From contig JAIXQS010000038.1 of assembly GCA_027485615.1 (NCBI GenBank), positions 1 through 64,000 of the forward strand: DNA of 64,000 nt. Direction: 5' to 3'. The translations under genes were made by a program, and so were the position numbers. The notes beneath the pieces were generated by a model. The model had not been told where the DNA came from. It ran no database searches and saw only the letters and a list, made by a program, of their open reading frames with translations. Source of the stretch: Verrucomicrobiaceae bacterium (GTDB lineage: Bacteria > Verrucomicrobiota > Verrucomicrobiia > Verrucomicrobiales > Akkermansiaceae). Below, piece by piece: positions 54,739 to 63,275 of this stretch. Each line of letters starts with the position of its first letter. Within the stretch, counting starts at the first letter, position 1.

Positions 54739-55179
54739 ATGAGACAATCCCTTGCGCACCTGTTTTCGGTTTCCTTATTCCTGCTGGTAGCTTCGTGCGC
54801 CCCATCGACGCCGGAGGCGCGCATCGCCGAGAAGCCGTTGGCCTTCGAGAAACTCAGCGATGACCACAAGGAGCTGGTGCAGCGCGGGGAGATCGGGAAA
54901 GGAATGGATATGTCGGCCGTCGCGCTGGCCTGGGGGAACCCTTCGAACCGGATGGAGGGCTTCAACGGGAAGGGACGGACGGATCGCTGGGAATACATCG
55001 GCACGCAACCCGTGATGATGAACACGTTTTACGACAGCTACCGGTACGACCGGATTCACCCGCACAGATATGCCCGCGCGGGAGGCTACTACGGGACGGA
55101 GATCGTGTATGTCCCTTACCGCAAAAGCACCGTGTGGTTCGTCGGCGGAAAGGTGACCGAGTGGGAGCGCTTGAAATGA
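54739..55179 (+). CDS. Hypothetical small lipoprotein
   Basis: This is 146 residues with a lipoprotein signal (LFSVSLFLLVASCAPS; lipobox VASC). The mature part has a BamE/SmpA-like feel: KGMDMSAVALAWGNPSNRME, then DRWEYIG and YRKSTVWFVGGKVTEWERL. It is likely an outer-membrane-associated lipoprotein. It precedes an L,D-transpeptidase gene by 61 nt on the same strand, fitting an envelope role. Function unknown. Confidence 0.75.
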   Translation: MRQSLAHLFSVSLFLLVASCAPSTPEARIAEKPLAFEKLSDDHKELVQRGEIGKGMDMSAVALAWGNPSNRMEGFNGKGRTDRWEYIGTQPVMMNTFYDSYRYDRIHPHRYARAGGYYGTEIVYVPYRKSTVWFVGGKVTEWERLK

Positions 55180-55204
55180 CCGGGTGTTTTCCGAAAACGG
55201 ATCC

Positions 55205-55233
55205 TTGCCGTCCGCAACGGGGTGTCTCTGAAT
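55205..55233 (+). promoter_or_regulatory. Candidate promoter of the L,D-transpeptidase gene
   Basis: TTGCCG (55205-55210), 17 nt and CTGAAT (55228-55233) lie 36 nt before GTG 55241. Confidence 0.35.
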
Positions 55234-55240
55234 CGAAGTC

Positions 55241-55924
55241 GTGAAAGCGAAAGCAGTATTGGCCGTGTTGCTGGGAGCGGTGGGCGTGGCGGCATCTTCC
55301 TCCTGCTCGATGAAAGCCGCAAGCGGCGGAGCACTGGCGGCCTACCAAGCGTATGACCGCCCGGCTACGCCGCCGCAAAACCCGGCGGCGGTGCAGGTAA
55401 AGGTATCGCTCAGCAAGCAGCGGGCTTATGTGATGGAGGACGGGGAAATGCTGATGGTGATGCCCGTTTCCATAGGCAAGCCGGATTCGCCGACACCCAC
55501 CGGCACATTCAGGATTTCCAGAAAAGAGCACAAGCACAGGGACAGCACCCGCGGCTACGCCTACAGGGGAAAACGGGTGCACAAATGCGGCCTGGAAAAC
55601 AAGCCCTCCGGCTGGTCGTTCAAGGGCACGCCGATGCCCTACTGGTGCGAGTTCAAGCCGTCCTACGGGTTCCACACCGGTTGGGTGCGGCACTCGCCGT
55701 GCACCAGCGACGGCTGCATCCGCATGCATGAGAACCTCGCTCCCAAGTTTTTCCGCATGGTATCGGTCGGCACGCCTGTGAACATCTCCTACTCGCAGCC
55801 CGAGGATGCGCGATGGGCTTACATCCCGCTGCACCCCGACGCGGGGCCGCTGCCCGATCACCCCACATCCATGTATCTGGGAGACGGCTATTTCACGCAT
55901 CACAAGACACCGGTGTTCGACTGA
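55241..55924 (+). CDS. L,D-transpeptidase (YkuD) lipoprotein
   Basis: This is 227 residues starting at GTG. The signal (MKAKAVLAVLLGAVGVAASS) ends at SSSCSMK, a likely lipobox. The YkuD domain has VKVSLSKQRAYVMEDGEMLM, then PVSIGKPDSPTPTGTFRI, and the active-site segment FHTGWVRHSPCTSDGCIRMH with catalytic Cys in SDGC and His upstream. It would make 3-3 peptidoglycan cross-links or attach proteins to the wall. The upstream lipoprotein gene is probably co-functional. Confidence 0.92.
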   Translation: MKAKAVLAVLLGAVGVAASSSCSMKAASGGALAAYQAYDRPATPPQNPAAVQVKVSLSKQRAYVMEDGEMLMVMPVSIGKPDSPTPTGTFRISRKEHKHRDSTRGYAYRGKRVHKCGLENKPSGWSFKGTPMPYWCEFKPSYGFHTGWVRHSPCTSDGCIRMHENLAPKFFRMVSVGTPVNISYSQPEDARWAYIPLHPDAGPLPDHPTSMYLGDGYFTHHKTPVFD

Positions 55925-56042
55925 CGCCCCTCCGCAGGGTTCCTCCACGAGGGAAGACTCAAGGAGATTGAACCAATGACATAGGTATCCGGGATGATTT
56001 CCCAAATGTAAGAACCCTGCGCCCCTCCGTTTCGGAAAGCGC

Positions 56043-56071
56043 TTGCATCGCGGGGCGAAAGACTGCCTTGT
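56043..56071 (+). promoter_or_regulatory. Candidate promoter of the MYG1-like gene
   Basis: TTGCAT (56043-56048) lies 38 nt before the ATG; the -10 (CCTTGT, 56066-56071) is weak. Confidence 0.25.
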
Positions 56072-56080
56072 CCTCCGCTT

Positions 56081-56953
56081 ATGAGTAAATATTCCGAAAT
56101 CCTGACCCATCCGGGCAGCGCACATAAGGACGAGTTCCTGGCTTGCTGCCTACTGGTCGCCGTCCATGAAGCGCCGATTTTCCGGCGCGAACCCACGCAG
56201 GCGGATCTGGACAATCCGTCCATGGCGGTGGTCGATGTCGGCGGTGAGGACGAAGCGGCGCGCGGGAATTTCGACCACCACCAGTTCCCCAAGGATCATC
56301 CCCCGATCTGCTCGCTGAGCCTGGTGCTGATGGATCTCGGGCTCTATGATGATGCGCGCATGTATTGCGATTGGCTTGAAGTGGCGGAATGGTTCGATAC
56401 CCGCGGGCCGGTGGAAACGGCGGCGTGGCTCGGCGTGGAGCGGACGCTGCTGGCGAAGCTGAATTCCACCGTGGATCTCACGCTGTTGAGGCGCTTCGCC
56501 GGGATGTCGGAAATCCGCCCCGGTGAGCCGATGTGGGAGGTGATGCGCTGGGTTGGTGCGGACCTGATCGGATACCTGAGATCCCTGCGTGAAAAGCTCA
56601 ACGAGATCGAGCGGCTGAGCGAGATCTGGGAAATGAGCCACGAGGCGGGGGATTTCAGGGTGCTGTTCCTGCCCCGGGCGGAAAACTTCTCGGAGGATGC
56701 CTCGGCGGGCTTGGCGCGCTACGCATCGGGCTTGCCGGAGGACAGGCAGGTGGTCGCGATGGTTTACCCGGACCGGCGCGGAACCGGCTTCGCGCTGTCC
56801 CGTTTCAACGACGACCTGCGCATGGATTTCACGCGCATCTCCCCGGAAGCCGATGTCCATTTCGCGCACGCGCGGGGCTTTGTGGCGAAAACCAGCGCCA
56901 CCGATCTCGGACGGATCAGGGACTTGCTGGCGATGAGCCGGGTGAGTCTATAA
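56081..56953 (+). CDS. MYG1-family (UPF0160) metal-dependent hydrolase-like protein
   Basis: This is a 290-residue protein of the MYG1/UPF0160 family, related to DHH phosphoesterases. Family features are ILTHPGSAHKDEFLACCLLV, VVDVGGEDEAARGNFDHHQF (Asp-His-His motif) and the C-terminal VVAMVYPDRRGTGFALSRFN. Eukaryotic MYG1 is a 3'-5' RNA exonuclease; the bacterial role is unknown. It is cytoplasmic, with no signal peptide. Confidence 0.88.
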   Translation: MSKYSEILTHPGSAHKDEFLACCLLVAVHEAPIFRREPTQADLDNPSMAVVDVGGEDEAARGNFDHHQFPKDHPPICSLSLVLMDLGLYDDARMYCDWLEVAEWFDTRGPVETAAWLGVERTLLAKLNSTVDLTLLRRFAGMSEIRPGEPMWEVMRWVGADLIGYLRSLREKLNEIERLSEIWEMSHEAGDFRVLFLPRAENFSEDASAGLARYASGLPEDRQVVAMVYPDRRGTGFALSRFNDDLRMDFTRISPEADVHFAHARGFVAKTSATDLGRIRDLLAMSRVSL

Positions 56954-57070
56954 ACCCTGCCCCTGCCGCGGTTTCGCTGTCTTTTGTCTGGACAATGATT
57001 TCCCGTTTGGGATCGTTTGCATAACCAATCAGTCGTTCATGCATCGCAAACACAGCAAGATAATATCCTT

Positions 57071-57784
57071 ATGCATATCAAAATATTAATCTTTTTATTA
57101 ATTAGCCTACCGGCTTTCGGCGAAGGCATGCCGATTCTGGAGGAGAGGGATTGGACATCCAAGGATGGCCGCATAATCAAGGCCACTCTCGTAAAAGCAG
57201 AGGATTTGAACATCACCCTGAAAATGGCCAAGGATAACAAATTACATACCTTGGAGTTGGATAGGCTCTCCGACAAGGACAGGGTTTTGGTTTCCGATAG
57301 CCAGGACAAGGCAGCGAAGATCATCGAAGATCATAACTCGAAGGTGAAAAACGTGGTTTGGCATTCTGATTGGCATTTTCGGAATTCATATTCAGGGGTT
57401 CCCGAGCTAGAAATCGACGAACTCCGTTTGGTTTATTATTTTGGAAAGGCGCGGGAGCTTGGTGTTTTCGCCGTAAAGTTTACTCCTGATAAGTTCAAAT
57501 TGGAAACGAACAAGGTCAATGCCTTGATGATGGGATCGGAAGGTTTTGCTGTTAAGGCAAAAACCGCGGCAGAATGGTCGTTCATTGAGTCCGGAAAGGA
57601 TCTCAACGTCCGGCCCAAAGTGATGAGCAAGGGATCATCGGACAGGGTGGAAGTAGCCTATGCGAATGGCGTCACAGTCCGCCTTCTTTTCGCAAACGGA
57701 AGAAGCATTACGGAGGGCGAGATGGGTATCCAGAAGTGCTTGATCCTAGCGCTGGAGAATTTTGAACCGCGCTTCGCAAGGTGA
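57071..57784 (+). CDS. Secreted SHD1-domain hypothetical protein
   Basis: This is 237 residues with a signal peptide (MHIKILIFLLISLPAFG). The N-terminal module RDWTSKDGRIIKATLVKAED, followed by HTLELDRLSDKDRVL, is the SHD1/SLA1-homology-like beta domain seen on many Verrucomicrobial exported proteins (compare the start of the 11811-14798 protein). The remainder has no recognised domain. Composition is more AT-rich than the neighbours. The start at 57071 is chosen for the signal peptide; the frame is open to 57017. Confidence 0.7.
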   Translation: MHIKILIFLLISLPAFGEGMPILEERDWTSKDGRIIKATLVKAEDLNITLKMAKDNKLHTLELDRLSDKDRVLVSDSQDKAAKIIEDHNSKVKNVVWHSDWHFRNSYSGVPELEIDELRLVYYFGKARELGVFAVKFTPDKFKLETNKVNALMMGSEGFAVKAKTAAEWSFIESGKDLNVRPKVMSKGSSDRVEVAYANGVTVRLLFANGRSITEGEMGIQKCLILALENFEPRFAR

Positions 57785-57850
57785 TGCGTTTCGCATCCGT
57801 TCGTCTTTTTTGATTCTTGATATCATGCGCTTGTCACGCAGCCTCTCAGC

Positions 57851-58897
57851 ATGAGTTTGATCTCCATTTCCAGCCTCAAGGAGCAGGCGAACGACGTGCC
57901 GCTAATCGCTTCCGTGGCGGCGCAGCTCCAATCCCGCGCGGTGAAGACGACGAAGGGTGGCAAGCCGTATTTCGATCTCGCTTTCGCCGATTCGACGGGC
58001 TCTCTGAGCCTGAAGGTTTGGTCGGACACGCCCTTGCACACGGAGGCGGAGAAGCTGCCGCTGCAATCCATCGTGCGGCTGGACGGCGAGTGGACGCAGA
58101 ACCAATACGGCATCAACGGCAGCGATGTGAACTGGGCTTTGCTAGCCGATGAGGCGGTCGCGGATTTTCTCGCGGGGGATCCCGCGGTGCGGAGAAAGCA
58201 GGAGGCGGATTACGCGGAAATCCTGCGGCTTTGCGGCGCGATCACCGATCCGCGTTTGAAAAAACTCTGCGACCATTTTTTCGGGACGATGGGAGACCGC
58301 TTCCGCAGGACGGCGGCGGCGCGGAAAAACCACCACGCGCGGCGCGGCGGGCTGGTCGAGCATGTGGCGCAGATGATGCGCTCGGCGGAAGCGATCTGCG
58401 GCGTGTATCCTGAGCTGAACCGCGACCTGATGCTTGCCGGAGTGCTTTTCCACGATTGCGGGAAACTCTGGGAAAACACGTATCCCGAGGACGGCTTCTC
58501 CCAGATCCACTCTCTCCATGGCGAGATGCTGGGGCATATCCCGCTCGGCATCGAGCTGGTGAACAAGCTGTGGCGCGACCTACTAGACGCATCGGAGTTC
58601 GAGGCGTTTTCCAAATGCAAGCCGAGCACCGAGGAAGTCCGCGTGCACCTGCTCCACCTGATCGGCAGCCATCACGGGCAGCTGGAGTTCGGCTCGCCCG
58701 TTTTGCCGAAAACACCGGAGGCCTACGCGCTGCATTACATCGACAACCTCGACGCGAAGATGGAGATGCTGCGCGACGCCTATTCGCAAGCCGCCGAGGT
58801 CGCGCCGGGGATCTACGACCGGGTATTCCCCCTTTCCGCCAACCTCATCCGGCCGCTGCGCGATTACGAGGAGGCCCCCTCAGAAGACCAGCAGTGA
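57851..58897 (+). CDS. OB-fold plus HD-domain protein, YhaM-like 3'-5' exoribonuclease
   Basis: This is 348 residues. An N-terminal OB-fold (about 20-100; VKTTKGGKPYFDLAFADSTG) precedes an HD domain with RGGLVEHVAQMMRSAEAICG, LAGVLFHDCGKLWENTY (HD pair in FHDCGK), HGEMLGHIPLGIELV and LLHLIGSHHGQLEFGSP. These are the metal ligands of the YhaM/KOG group, which degrades RNA or single-stranded DNA. Length matches. The 3' end overlaps the convergent SLC13 gene by 18 bp. Confidence 0.88.
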   Translation: MSLISISSLKEQANDVPLIASVAAQLQSRAVKTTKGGKPYFDLAFADSTGSLSLKVWSDTPLHTEAEKLPLQSIVRLDGEWTQNQYGINGSDVNWALLADEAVADFLAGDPAVRRKQEADYAEILRLCGAITDPRLKKLCDHFFGTMGDRFRRTAAARKNHHARRGGLVEHVAQMMRSAEAICGVYPELNRDLMLAGVLFHDCGKLWENTYPEDGFSQIHSLHGEMLGHIPLGIELVNKLWRDLLDASEFEAFSKCKPSTEEVRVHLLHLIGSHHGQLEFGSPVLPKTPEAYALHYIDNLDAKMEMLRDAYSQAAEVAPGIYDRVFPLSANLIRPLRDYEEAPSEDQQ

Positions 58898-60238
58898 AAG
58901 CGCGGTGATCAGCGCGATGAAAACGAGATCCATGACGAAGCCGACCCGGATCATCGAGCGCTGGGGGATCCGGCCCGTGGCGAAAACCATGGCGTTGGGA
59001 GGCGTGCCGACGGGAAGCATGAAACCGCACGAAGCGGCGATGGTAACCGGCAAAACCAGCTTCGCGGCATCGACATCAAACTCCAGCGCCATGGCCATGA
59101 AGATCGGCACGAGCAGGGCGGCGGTCGCGGTGTTGCTGGCAAGTTCGGACAGGAAGATCACGAACGCGACCACACCCATGATGATCGCCCACAAAGGCCA
59201 TTCGCCCATCGCCCCGCCGAGCAGGCGCGCCATGAAAAGGCTCGCGCCGGAGGAGCCGAGGACGGCACTGAGCGCTAGCCCGCCGCCGAAAAGCAGCAGC
59301 ACGCCCCAATCCGTGCCGTTCTGGATTTCCCGCCAACTGACCACCTTCGTAGCGGAAAGCAGGGCGACGGCGGCGAGCGCGACCCAGGTATCGGTGTCGG
59401 TGATCCCAAGCAACGCGCCAAGCTGTGCGCCGAAAATCCAGCCAAGGGCGGTCGCAGCGAAGATCACGAGCGTGATGATGCGCGGCCGGGTGAATTCGAA
59501 ACGCTCCGCCTCGACCTCGATTTTGCAAGTTCCCTCGTTGGAAGGTTTCAGCATGAAATGGAGCGTGGCGACCATCGCCGGAAGCAGGACAATCACGGCC
59601 GGGATCCCGAATTTCAGCCACTCGGAAAAGGAAACGCCGAGAGCCTTCGCGGCGATCCCGTTCGGCGGGCTGCCGACGAGAGTGCCGAGGCCGCCGATGC
59701 TCGCCGCGTAGGCGACGCCGAGGAGCAGGAAATAGGTATTCTTTGGGGCGGAACCTTCCGTCGGGAACTGGCTGATGATGCCGAGCGCGAGGGGGATCAT
59801 CATTGCCGTCGTGGCGGTGTTGCTCACCCACATCGAGAGCAACGCAGTGCCTGCAAAAAGGTAGAGGCAAACGGGGACGAATTTCCCTTTTCCCAGCCTT
59901 GCCAGCTTCGCGGCCAGCCATCGGTCGATTCCCTGCGCCGAAAGCGCCGAAGCGAGGGCGAAGCCGCCGAAGAATAGGAAAATGGGCGGCGCGGCGAAGG
60001 ACGCGAGGGAGTCCTTCACCCCGGCAAGCCCCATCACTGCGGCGATCACCGGCACGAGAAGCGCGGTGATGGCGAGCGGCAGCGCCTCGGTCATCCAGAG
60101 GAAAGCGATGCCGACGAAAAGCGCCAACCCCAGCCGCACCGTCCCCGCGTCCAAGCCCTCCAGCGCCCGCGCCTCCGGAGCCGACGGCAGGAAAAACGCG
60201 ATGGCGAGCATGAGCGCGATACCGGCAGCGACTTTCAT
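58880..60238 (-). CDS. SLC13/DASS-family sodium-coupled anion transporter
   Basis: This is a 452-residue polytopic membrane protein with 11-12 hydrophobic segments. It has both SNT signature loops that bind Na+ and the carboxylate: WVSNTATTAMMIPLALGI and LASNTATAALLVPIFMAM, and the final PVGTPPNAMVFATGRIP motif of the family. It likely imports dicarboxylates (succinate, malate) or sulfate; the substrate cannot be fixed from sequence. It is divergent from the transglutaminase-like gene. Confidence 0.93.
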   Translation of the reverse strand: MKVAAGIALMLAIAFFLPSAPEARALEGLDAGTVRLGLALFVGIAFLWMTEALPLAITALLVPVIAAVMGLAGVKDSLASFAAPPIFLFFGGFALASALSAQGIDRWLAAKLARLGKGKFVPVCLYLFAGTALLSMWVSNTATTAMMIPLALGIISQFPTEGSAPKNTYFLLLGVAYAASIGGLGTLVGSPPNGIAAKALGVSFSEWLKFGIPAVIVLLPAMVATLHFMLKPSNEGTCKIEVEAERFEFTRPRIITLVIFAATALGWIFGAQLGALLGITDTDTWVALAAVALLSATKVVSWREIQNGTDWGVLLLFGGGLALSAVLGSSGASLFMARLLGGAMGEWPLWAIIMGVVAFVIFLSELASNTATAALLVPIFMAMALEFDVDAAKLVLPVTIAASCGFMLPVGTPPNAMVFATGRIPQRSMIRVGFVMDLVFIALITALSLLVF

Positions 60239-60368
60239 TTCCGCGATTCAAAACCGGAAATCCGCCCGCGAACATAAAATTTGACGATCAGGCAAGCGGC
60301 ATGCCGCATTTCACACATCCTCAGAGCTTGACGCCTACGTCCCGCCCCGATACCTACCGGATGTAATC

Positions 60369-60398
60369 GGAATGGGTAAACAATAGGAATGGGTAAAC
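60369..60398 (+). repeat. Duplicated translation-start segment
   Basis: GGAATGGGTAAAC occurs at 60369-60381 and again at 60386-60398, period 17. The first copy opens a four-codon frame (ATG at 60372, stop TAG); the second begins the transglutaminase-like gene. Confidence 0.6.
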
Positions 60399-61624
60399 GC
60401 ACACAACTACGGAAAGAAGCCGCCGAATCCAGCGCTCGGGATGATCGGTCGTCTCCCCTATTGCCGATGATCGTCTCCGCCGCGGTGGCGGCCTGCCTGA
60501 CCGCCATCATCTTTGTTGCCGCCGCCCGCGGCAAGGGAGCGCGGAGCGCCGCGGAACCACAATCCCTTTCAAAATCAGACCCGGCGTCGGAAATGATCGA
60601 AAAGCTGCTGGGCGTTCCGGAACTCTCTGAGGATGCCGATATCGCCTTGCTCAACCTTAAGGTGACTCCCGGAATGCCGGCCGAGGAAAAAGACCAAATC
60701 ATCGCGGATTGCCTGAAAACCCTCGACCTATGGGCAAAAACCGTGGCTCTGCAGACCGGTAAAAACCTGCATCGCTATCACGCCAACCCGCAGGAATTCA
60801 AAAGCGAGGCCGAATGGCGGCTCGCGATGATGTGCACCATCCTCGGCCAGGATTTCAGGTTGCGCTATGATCCCCGGCTCACCTCCACGGAGCGGCAGAA
60901 TGCCCCGAACCAACAGTTTTTCGCGAACCCCCATTCCGTTTTCCTCACCGGTTGCCTCGGCGAAGACCGTATCGGTTCCTGCGCTTCCCTGCCCGTCCTT
61001 TACGTCGCCATCGGCAGGCGCATCGGATATCCGATGCACCTTGTCGCCGCGAAGGAACATCTCTTCGCCCGTTGGGACGACGGCCATGGCACCCGCGTGA
61101 ACCTCGAGGCGGCCAACGCCGGCGGCTTCACCAGCCACCCCGATTCTTATTACCGCACCTGGCCGAAGCCCATCTCACCCGGAGAGGAAAAATCAGGCGG
61201 TTACCTCCGGAATCTGACAGCGGAGGAATCCCTCGCCGTATTCCTGACGACCCGCGCGGCTTGCCTGCAGGCGGGTGGCGCGACGATGCCCGCGATCAAC
61301 TCCGCCGCAGCAGCATACCGTCTGGCTCCCAACCTCGGCGGAATAAGTCTCGCGCTCAACACAACCCTAGTCAACACGCCCTCGGATTGGAACGCCGCTG
61401 CGGAACGCGGACTGCGTGAACTTGAGGAAACCATGATGCATAATCGGCGCATGGCCGAGCGAATGTCTGTGAACCCCCAACTTCCCAACCCGCACTTGCC
61501 GGGTCACCCCCAGCCGGGATATCCGCAACAAGTGTTTCCGCATCCCGCCGCAATTCCCCAACCTCACCACACAACGCATCCCGGTTCTTACCAAGGATAC
61601 CAAAATCCCCATTCTTCCCGTTGA
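60389..61624 (+). CDS. Transglutaminase-like (SirB1-type) membrane-anchored protein
   Basis: This is 411 residues with one N-terminal transmembrane segment (about 25-48; MIVSAAVAACLTAIIFVAAA). The core has the transglutaminase-like triad region: RIGSCASLPVLYVAIGRRIG (catalytic Cys in GSCAS) and LVAAKEHLFARWDDGHG (His, Asp), as in the COG2912 SirB1 group. The C-terminal ~60 residues are a Pro/His/Gln-rich low-complexity tail (PHLPGHPQPGYPQQVFPHPA). The substrate is unknown. The tail is partly duplicated 1.4 kb downstream in front of the second mini-RHS gene, so it belongs to the same duplicated unit. Confidence 0.75.
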   Translation: MGKRTQLRKEAAESSARDDRSSPLLPMIVSAAVAACLTAIIFVAAARGKGARSAAEPQSLSKSDPASEMIEKLLGVPELSEDADIALLNLKVTPGMPAEEKDQIIADCLKTLDLWAKTVALQTGKNLHRYHANPQEFKSEAEWRLAMMCTILGQDFRLRYDPRLTSTERQNAPNQQFFANPHSVFLTGCLGEDRIGSCASLPVLYVAIGRRIGYPMHLVAAKEHLFARWDDGHGTRVNLEAANAGGFTSHPDSYYRTWPKPISPGEEKSGGYLRNLTAEESLAVFLTTRAACLQAGGATMPAINSAAAAYRLAPNLGGISLALNTTLVNTPSDWNAAAERGLRELEETMMHNRRMAERMSVNPQLPNPHLPGHPQPGYPQQVFPHPAAIPQPHHTTHPGSYQGYQNPHSSR

Positions 61625-61838
61625 ACGCCCACCCACAGAAAGCTAAACCATGAAAATCATACCCCCGTTGTTCAAAATTCTCTTCTTCCTACTCGCCCTC
61701 TCCAACTTCGCACATGCATTCTACGATCCCGGACACGGGAGATGGGTTTCGCGCGATCCAATCCAGGAGCAAGGCGGGGTCAATTTGTATGGGTTTGTCG
61801 GAAATGATGCAGTAAGCAAAGTTGATTTGATCGGACTT
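61445..61838 (+). repeat. Duplicated unit, copy 1
   Basis: This contains the end of the transglutaminase-like gene, the intergenic leader, signal peptide and RHS core, and is repeated, diverged, at 62884-63275 about 1.44 kb away. The leader just before both mini-RHS start codons is near identical (CGCCCACCCACAGAAAGC). Confidence 0.75.
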
Positions 61839-62396
61839 AGTCCATATATTTCGGGAGGGTTGGAAACTTTTTCTGATGGGCTGCCGGGTTTCCGTCTTGA
61901 ATTACAGCAACATCTCACCCCAGGAGAATACTACATACAGATTATTACAGTGACCGAAACGTTCAAGAACTGTGATGGAACTACCGACGCCAAACAAGGT
62001 CTGATAAGAGACATGTGGTATCCTTTCGATCAAGAAGGTTTTCCACAGTATGGTGGTGTGACAATGCTTACCGATATTATTTCAAAATTTAACATCACCG
62101 AAAAGTGTTCATATGGATTTTTAGCAGAAGCAGAGCTTTACAAGGTTCCCAAAATTGAATTTCAACTTTATGACCTAAACATGACTACCTCTGGCGCTGG
62201 AGCAAGTTCAAGCACGGGTATGTCTATCATACCAATAGTTCCCCCTGGTTCTGCTGGAAATTTTTACGAAGGAATACCTGGCCGCACCCTCGAAGCCAAG
62301 TATTCAATAGGGTATTCATTTCATGACAGTTGTAACGGTGATGGCATCGTCACAGAATTCTACGAAATTGGCGGCGATCTTAAGGAAGGTTCATAG
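61650..62396 (+). CDS. Mini-RHS protein 1: signal peptide, RHS core, variable C-terminus
   Basis: This is 248 residues. Residues 1-23 are a Sec signal (MKIIPPLFKILFFLLALSNF, then AHA). Residues 24-63 are the RHS-repeat-associated core normally found near the C-terminus of huge RHS/YD proteins: YDPGHGRWVSRDPIQEQGG and NLYGFVGNDAVSKVDLIGL. From residue 64 on, the sequence is unlike any family I know (LSPYISGGLETFSDGLPGFR) and more AT-rich. In RHS toxins this place holds the variable toxin domain, so this is probably a shell-less, secreted polymorphic effector. Its nuclease, protease or other activity cannot be told. The partner gene starts 2 nt after the stop. Confidence 0.75.
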   Translation: MKIIPPLFKILFFLLALSNFAHAFYDPGHGRWVSRDPIQEQGGVNLYGFVGNDAVSKVDLIGLSPYISGGLETFSDGLPGFRLELQQHLTPGEYYIQIITVTETFKNCDGTTDAKQGLIRDMWYPFDQEGFPQYGGVTMLTDIISKFNITEKCSYGFLAEAELYKVPKIEFQLYDLNMTTSGAGASSSTGMSIIPIVPPGSAGNFYEGIPGRTLEAKYSIGYSFHDSCNGDGIVTEFYEIGGDLKEGS

Positions 62397-62398
62397 AT

Positions 62399-62851
62399 AT
62401 GCGTAAATTACTATTAATTTTATTATTAACCGGATGCACACTAGGCGCAGAAGAAAAAGAGAGCAAATCAAGGTATGATTTACTGTTCAGCATCTTCGAG
62501 AAATTTGTACCTGAATCATCACTATTAGTAGAGACAGGAATAGCCTTTGACGGGACTTGGGGTCGAATACCGTTGTCTCGCCTCGCTTATTGGGCTGCTG
62601 AAATGAGACCTGCTGATCAAGATGAAATGCAAATAGCCCGATCTTACGTCAAATCCAAAATACCGGAAGTTAGGATAATTGCTTCTTGGGCAGCTCTCGA
62701 TGCGTTAGGAATTAAAAGAAATGAATATCCAGATGATGTTGCACCGAAATGGGCTGGACACGAAATAAATACAGATGAGCATGAAAAATTCATGCTTTTT
62801 TTTAATAAATGCCTAGGAGATCATAGAGATTCGCATTTATTAAAAAATTAA
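62399..62851 (+). CDS. Putative lipoprotein partner (candidate immunity protein 1)
   Basis: This is 150 residues beginning with a lipoprotein signal (MRKLLLILLLTGCTLGAEEK; lipobox LTGC). The mature protein is small and helical-looking (YDLLFSIFEKFVPESSLLVE; KIPEVRIIASWAALDALGIK, faintly HEAT-like) with no known domain. It follows mini-RHS gene 1 by 2 nt, is strongly AT-rich and is probably co-transcribed. By position and export to the periplasm it is a candidate immunity protein, an inference from the toxin-immunity arrangement only. Confidence 0.65.
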   Translation: MRKLLLILLLTGCTLGAEEKESKSRYDLLFSIFEKFVPESSLLVETGIAFDGTWGRIPLSRLAYWAAEMRPADQDEMQIARSYVKSKIPEVRIIASWAALDALGIKRNEYPDDVAPKWAGHEINTDEHEKFMLFFNKCLGDHRDSHLLKN

Positions 62852-62883
62852 AATATTCTAGATACATCAAATTAATTTATTGC

Positions 62884-63072
62884 CGACGGATGGCCGAATA
62901 AATGCCCATGAGTGCCCAACATCCTTTACCTATTTTTCCGAGTCCGCAACTCCCAGATATCCCGCAGCGTGGATTTTCAAATCCCGCCACAATTCACCAA
63001 CCTCACCACATACCAATCCCGATTCTCACCAGGGATAAAAAAATCCCATTCTCCCCGTTAAACGCCCACCCA
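62884..63072 (+). pseudogene. Degenerate copy of the transglutaminase gene 3' end
   Basis: This reads RRMAE, stop, then a Pro/His-rich string (QLPDIPQRGFSNPATIHQPH) that aligns with the last ~60 codons of the gene at 60389-61624, including the shared RRMAE start and the PHxAxI-QPHH segment. Stop codons and indels show it is a non-coding relic carried along with mini-RHS gene 2. Confidence 0.7.
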
Positions 63073-63275
63073 CAGAAAGCAAAAACATGAAAACCATACC
63101 GCCGTTGTTCAAAATTCTCCTCTTCCTACTCGCCCTATCCAATTTCACGCATGCATTCTACGATCCCGGACAGGGACGATGGGTTTCCCGCGACCCGATC
63201 CAAGAGCAGGGCGGTGTTCATTTGTATGGGTTTGTGGTGAATGATGGAGTAAATAAATTGGACTACTTGGGATTT
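62884..63275 (+). repeat. Duplicated unit, copy 2
   Basis: This is the counterpart of 61445-61838. Similarity ends abruptly after the RHS core, where the two variable C-terminal domains begin. Confidence 0.75.

Noticed and set aside
60296-60307. 12-bp palindrome GCGGCATGCCGC between SLC13 and the transglutaminase gene
   Set aside because: Short palindromes of this kind are frequent in GC-rich DNA; no second copy or promoter overlap was seen.
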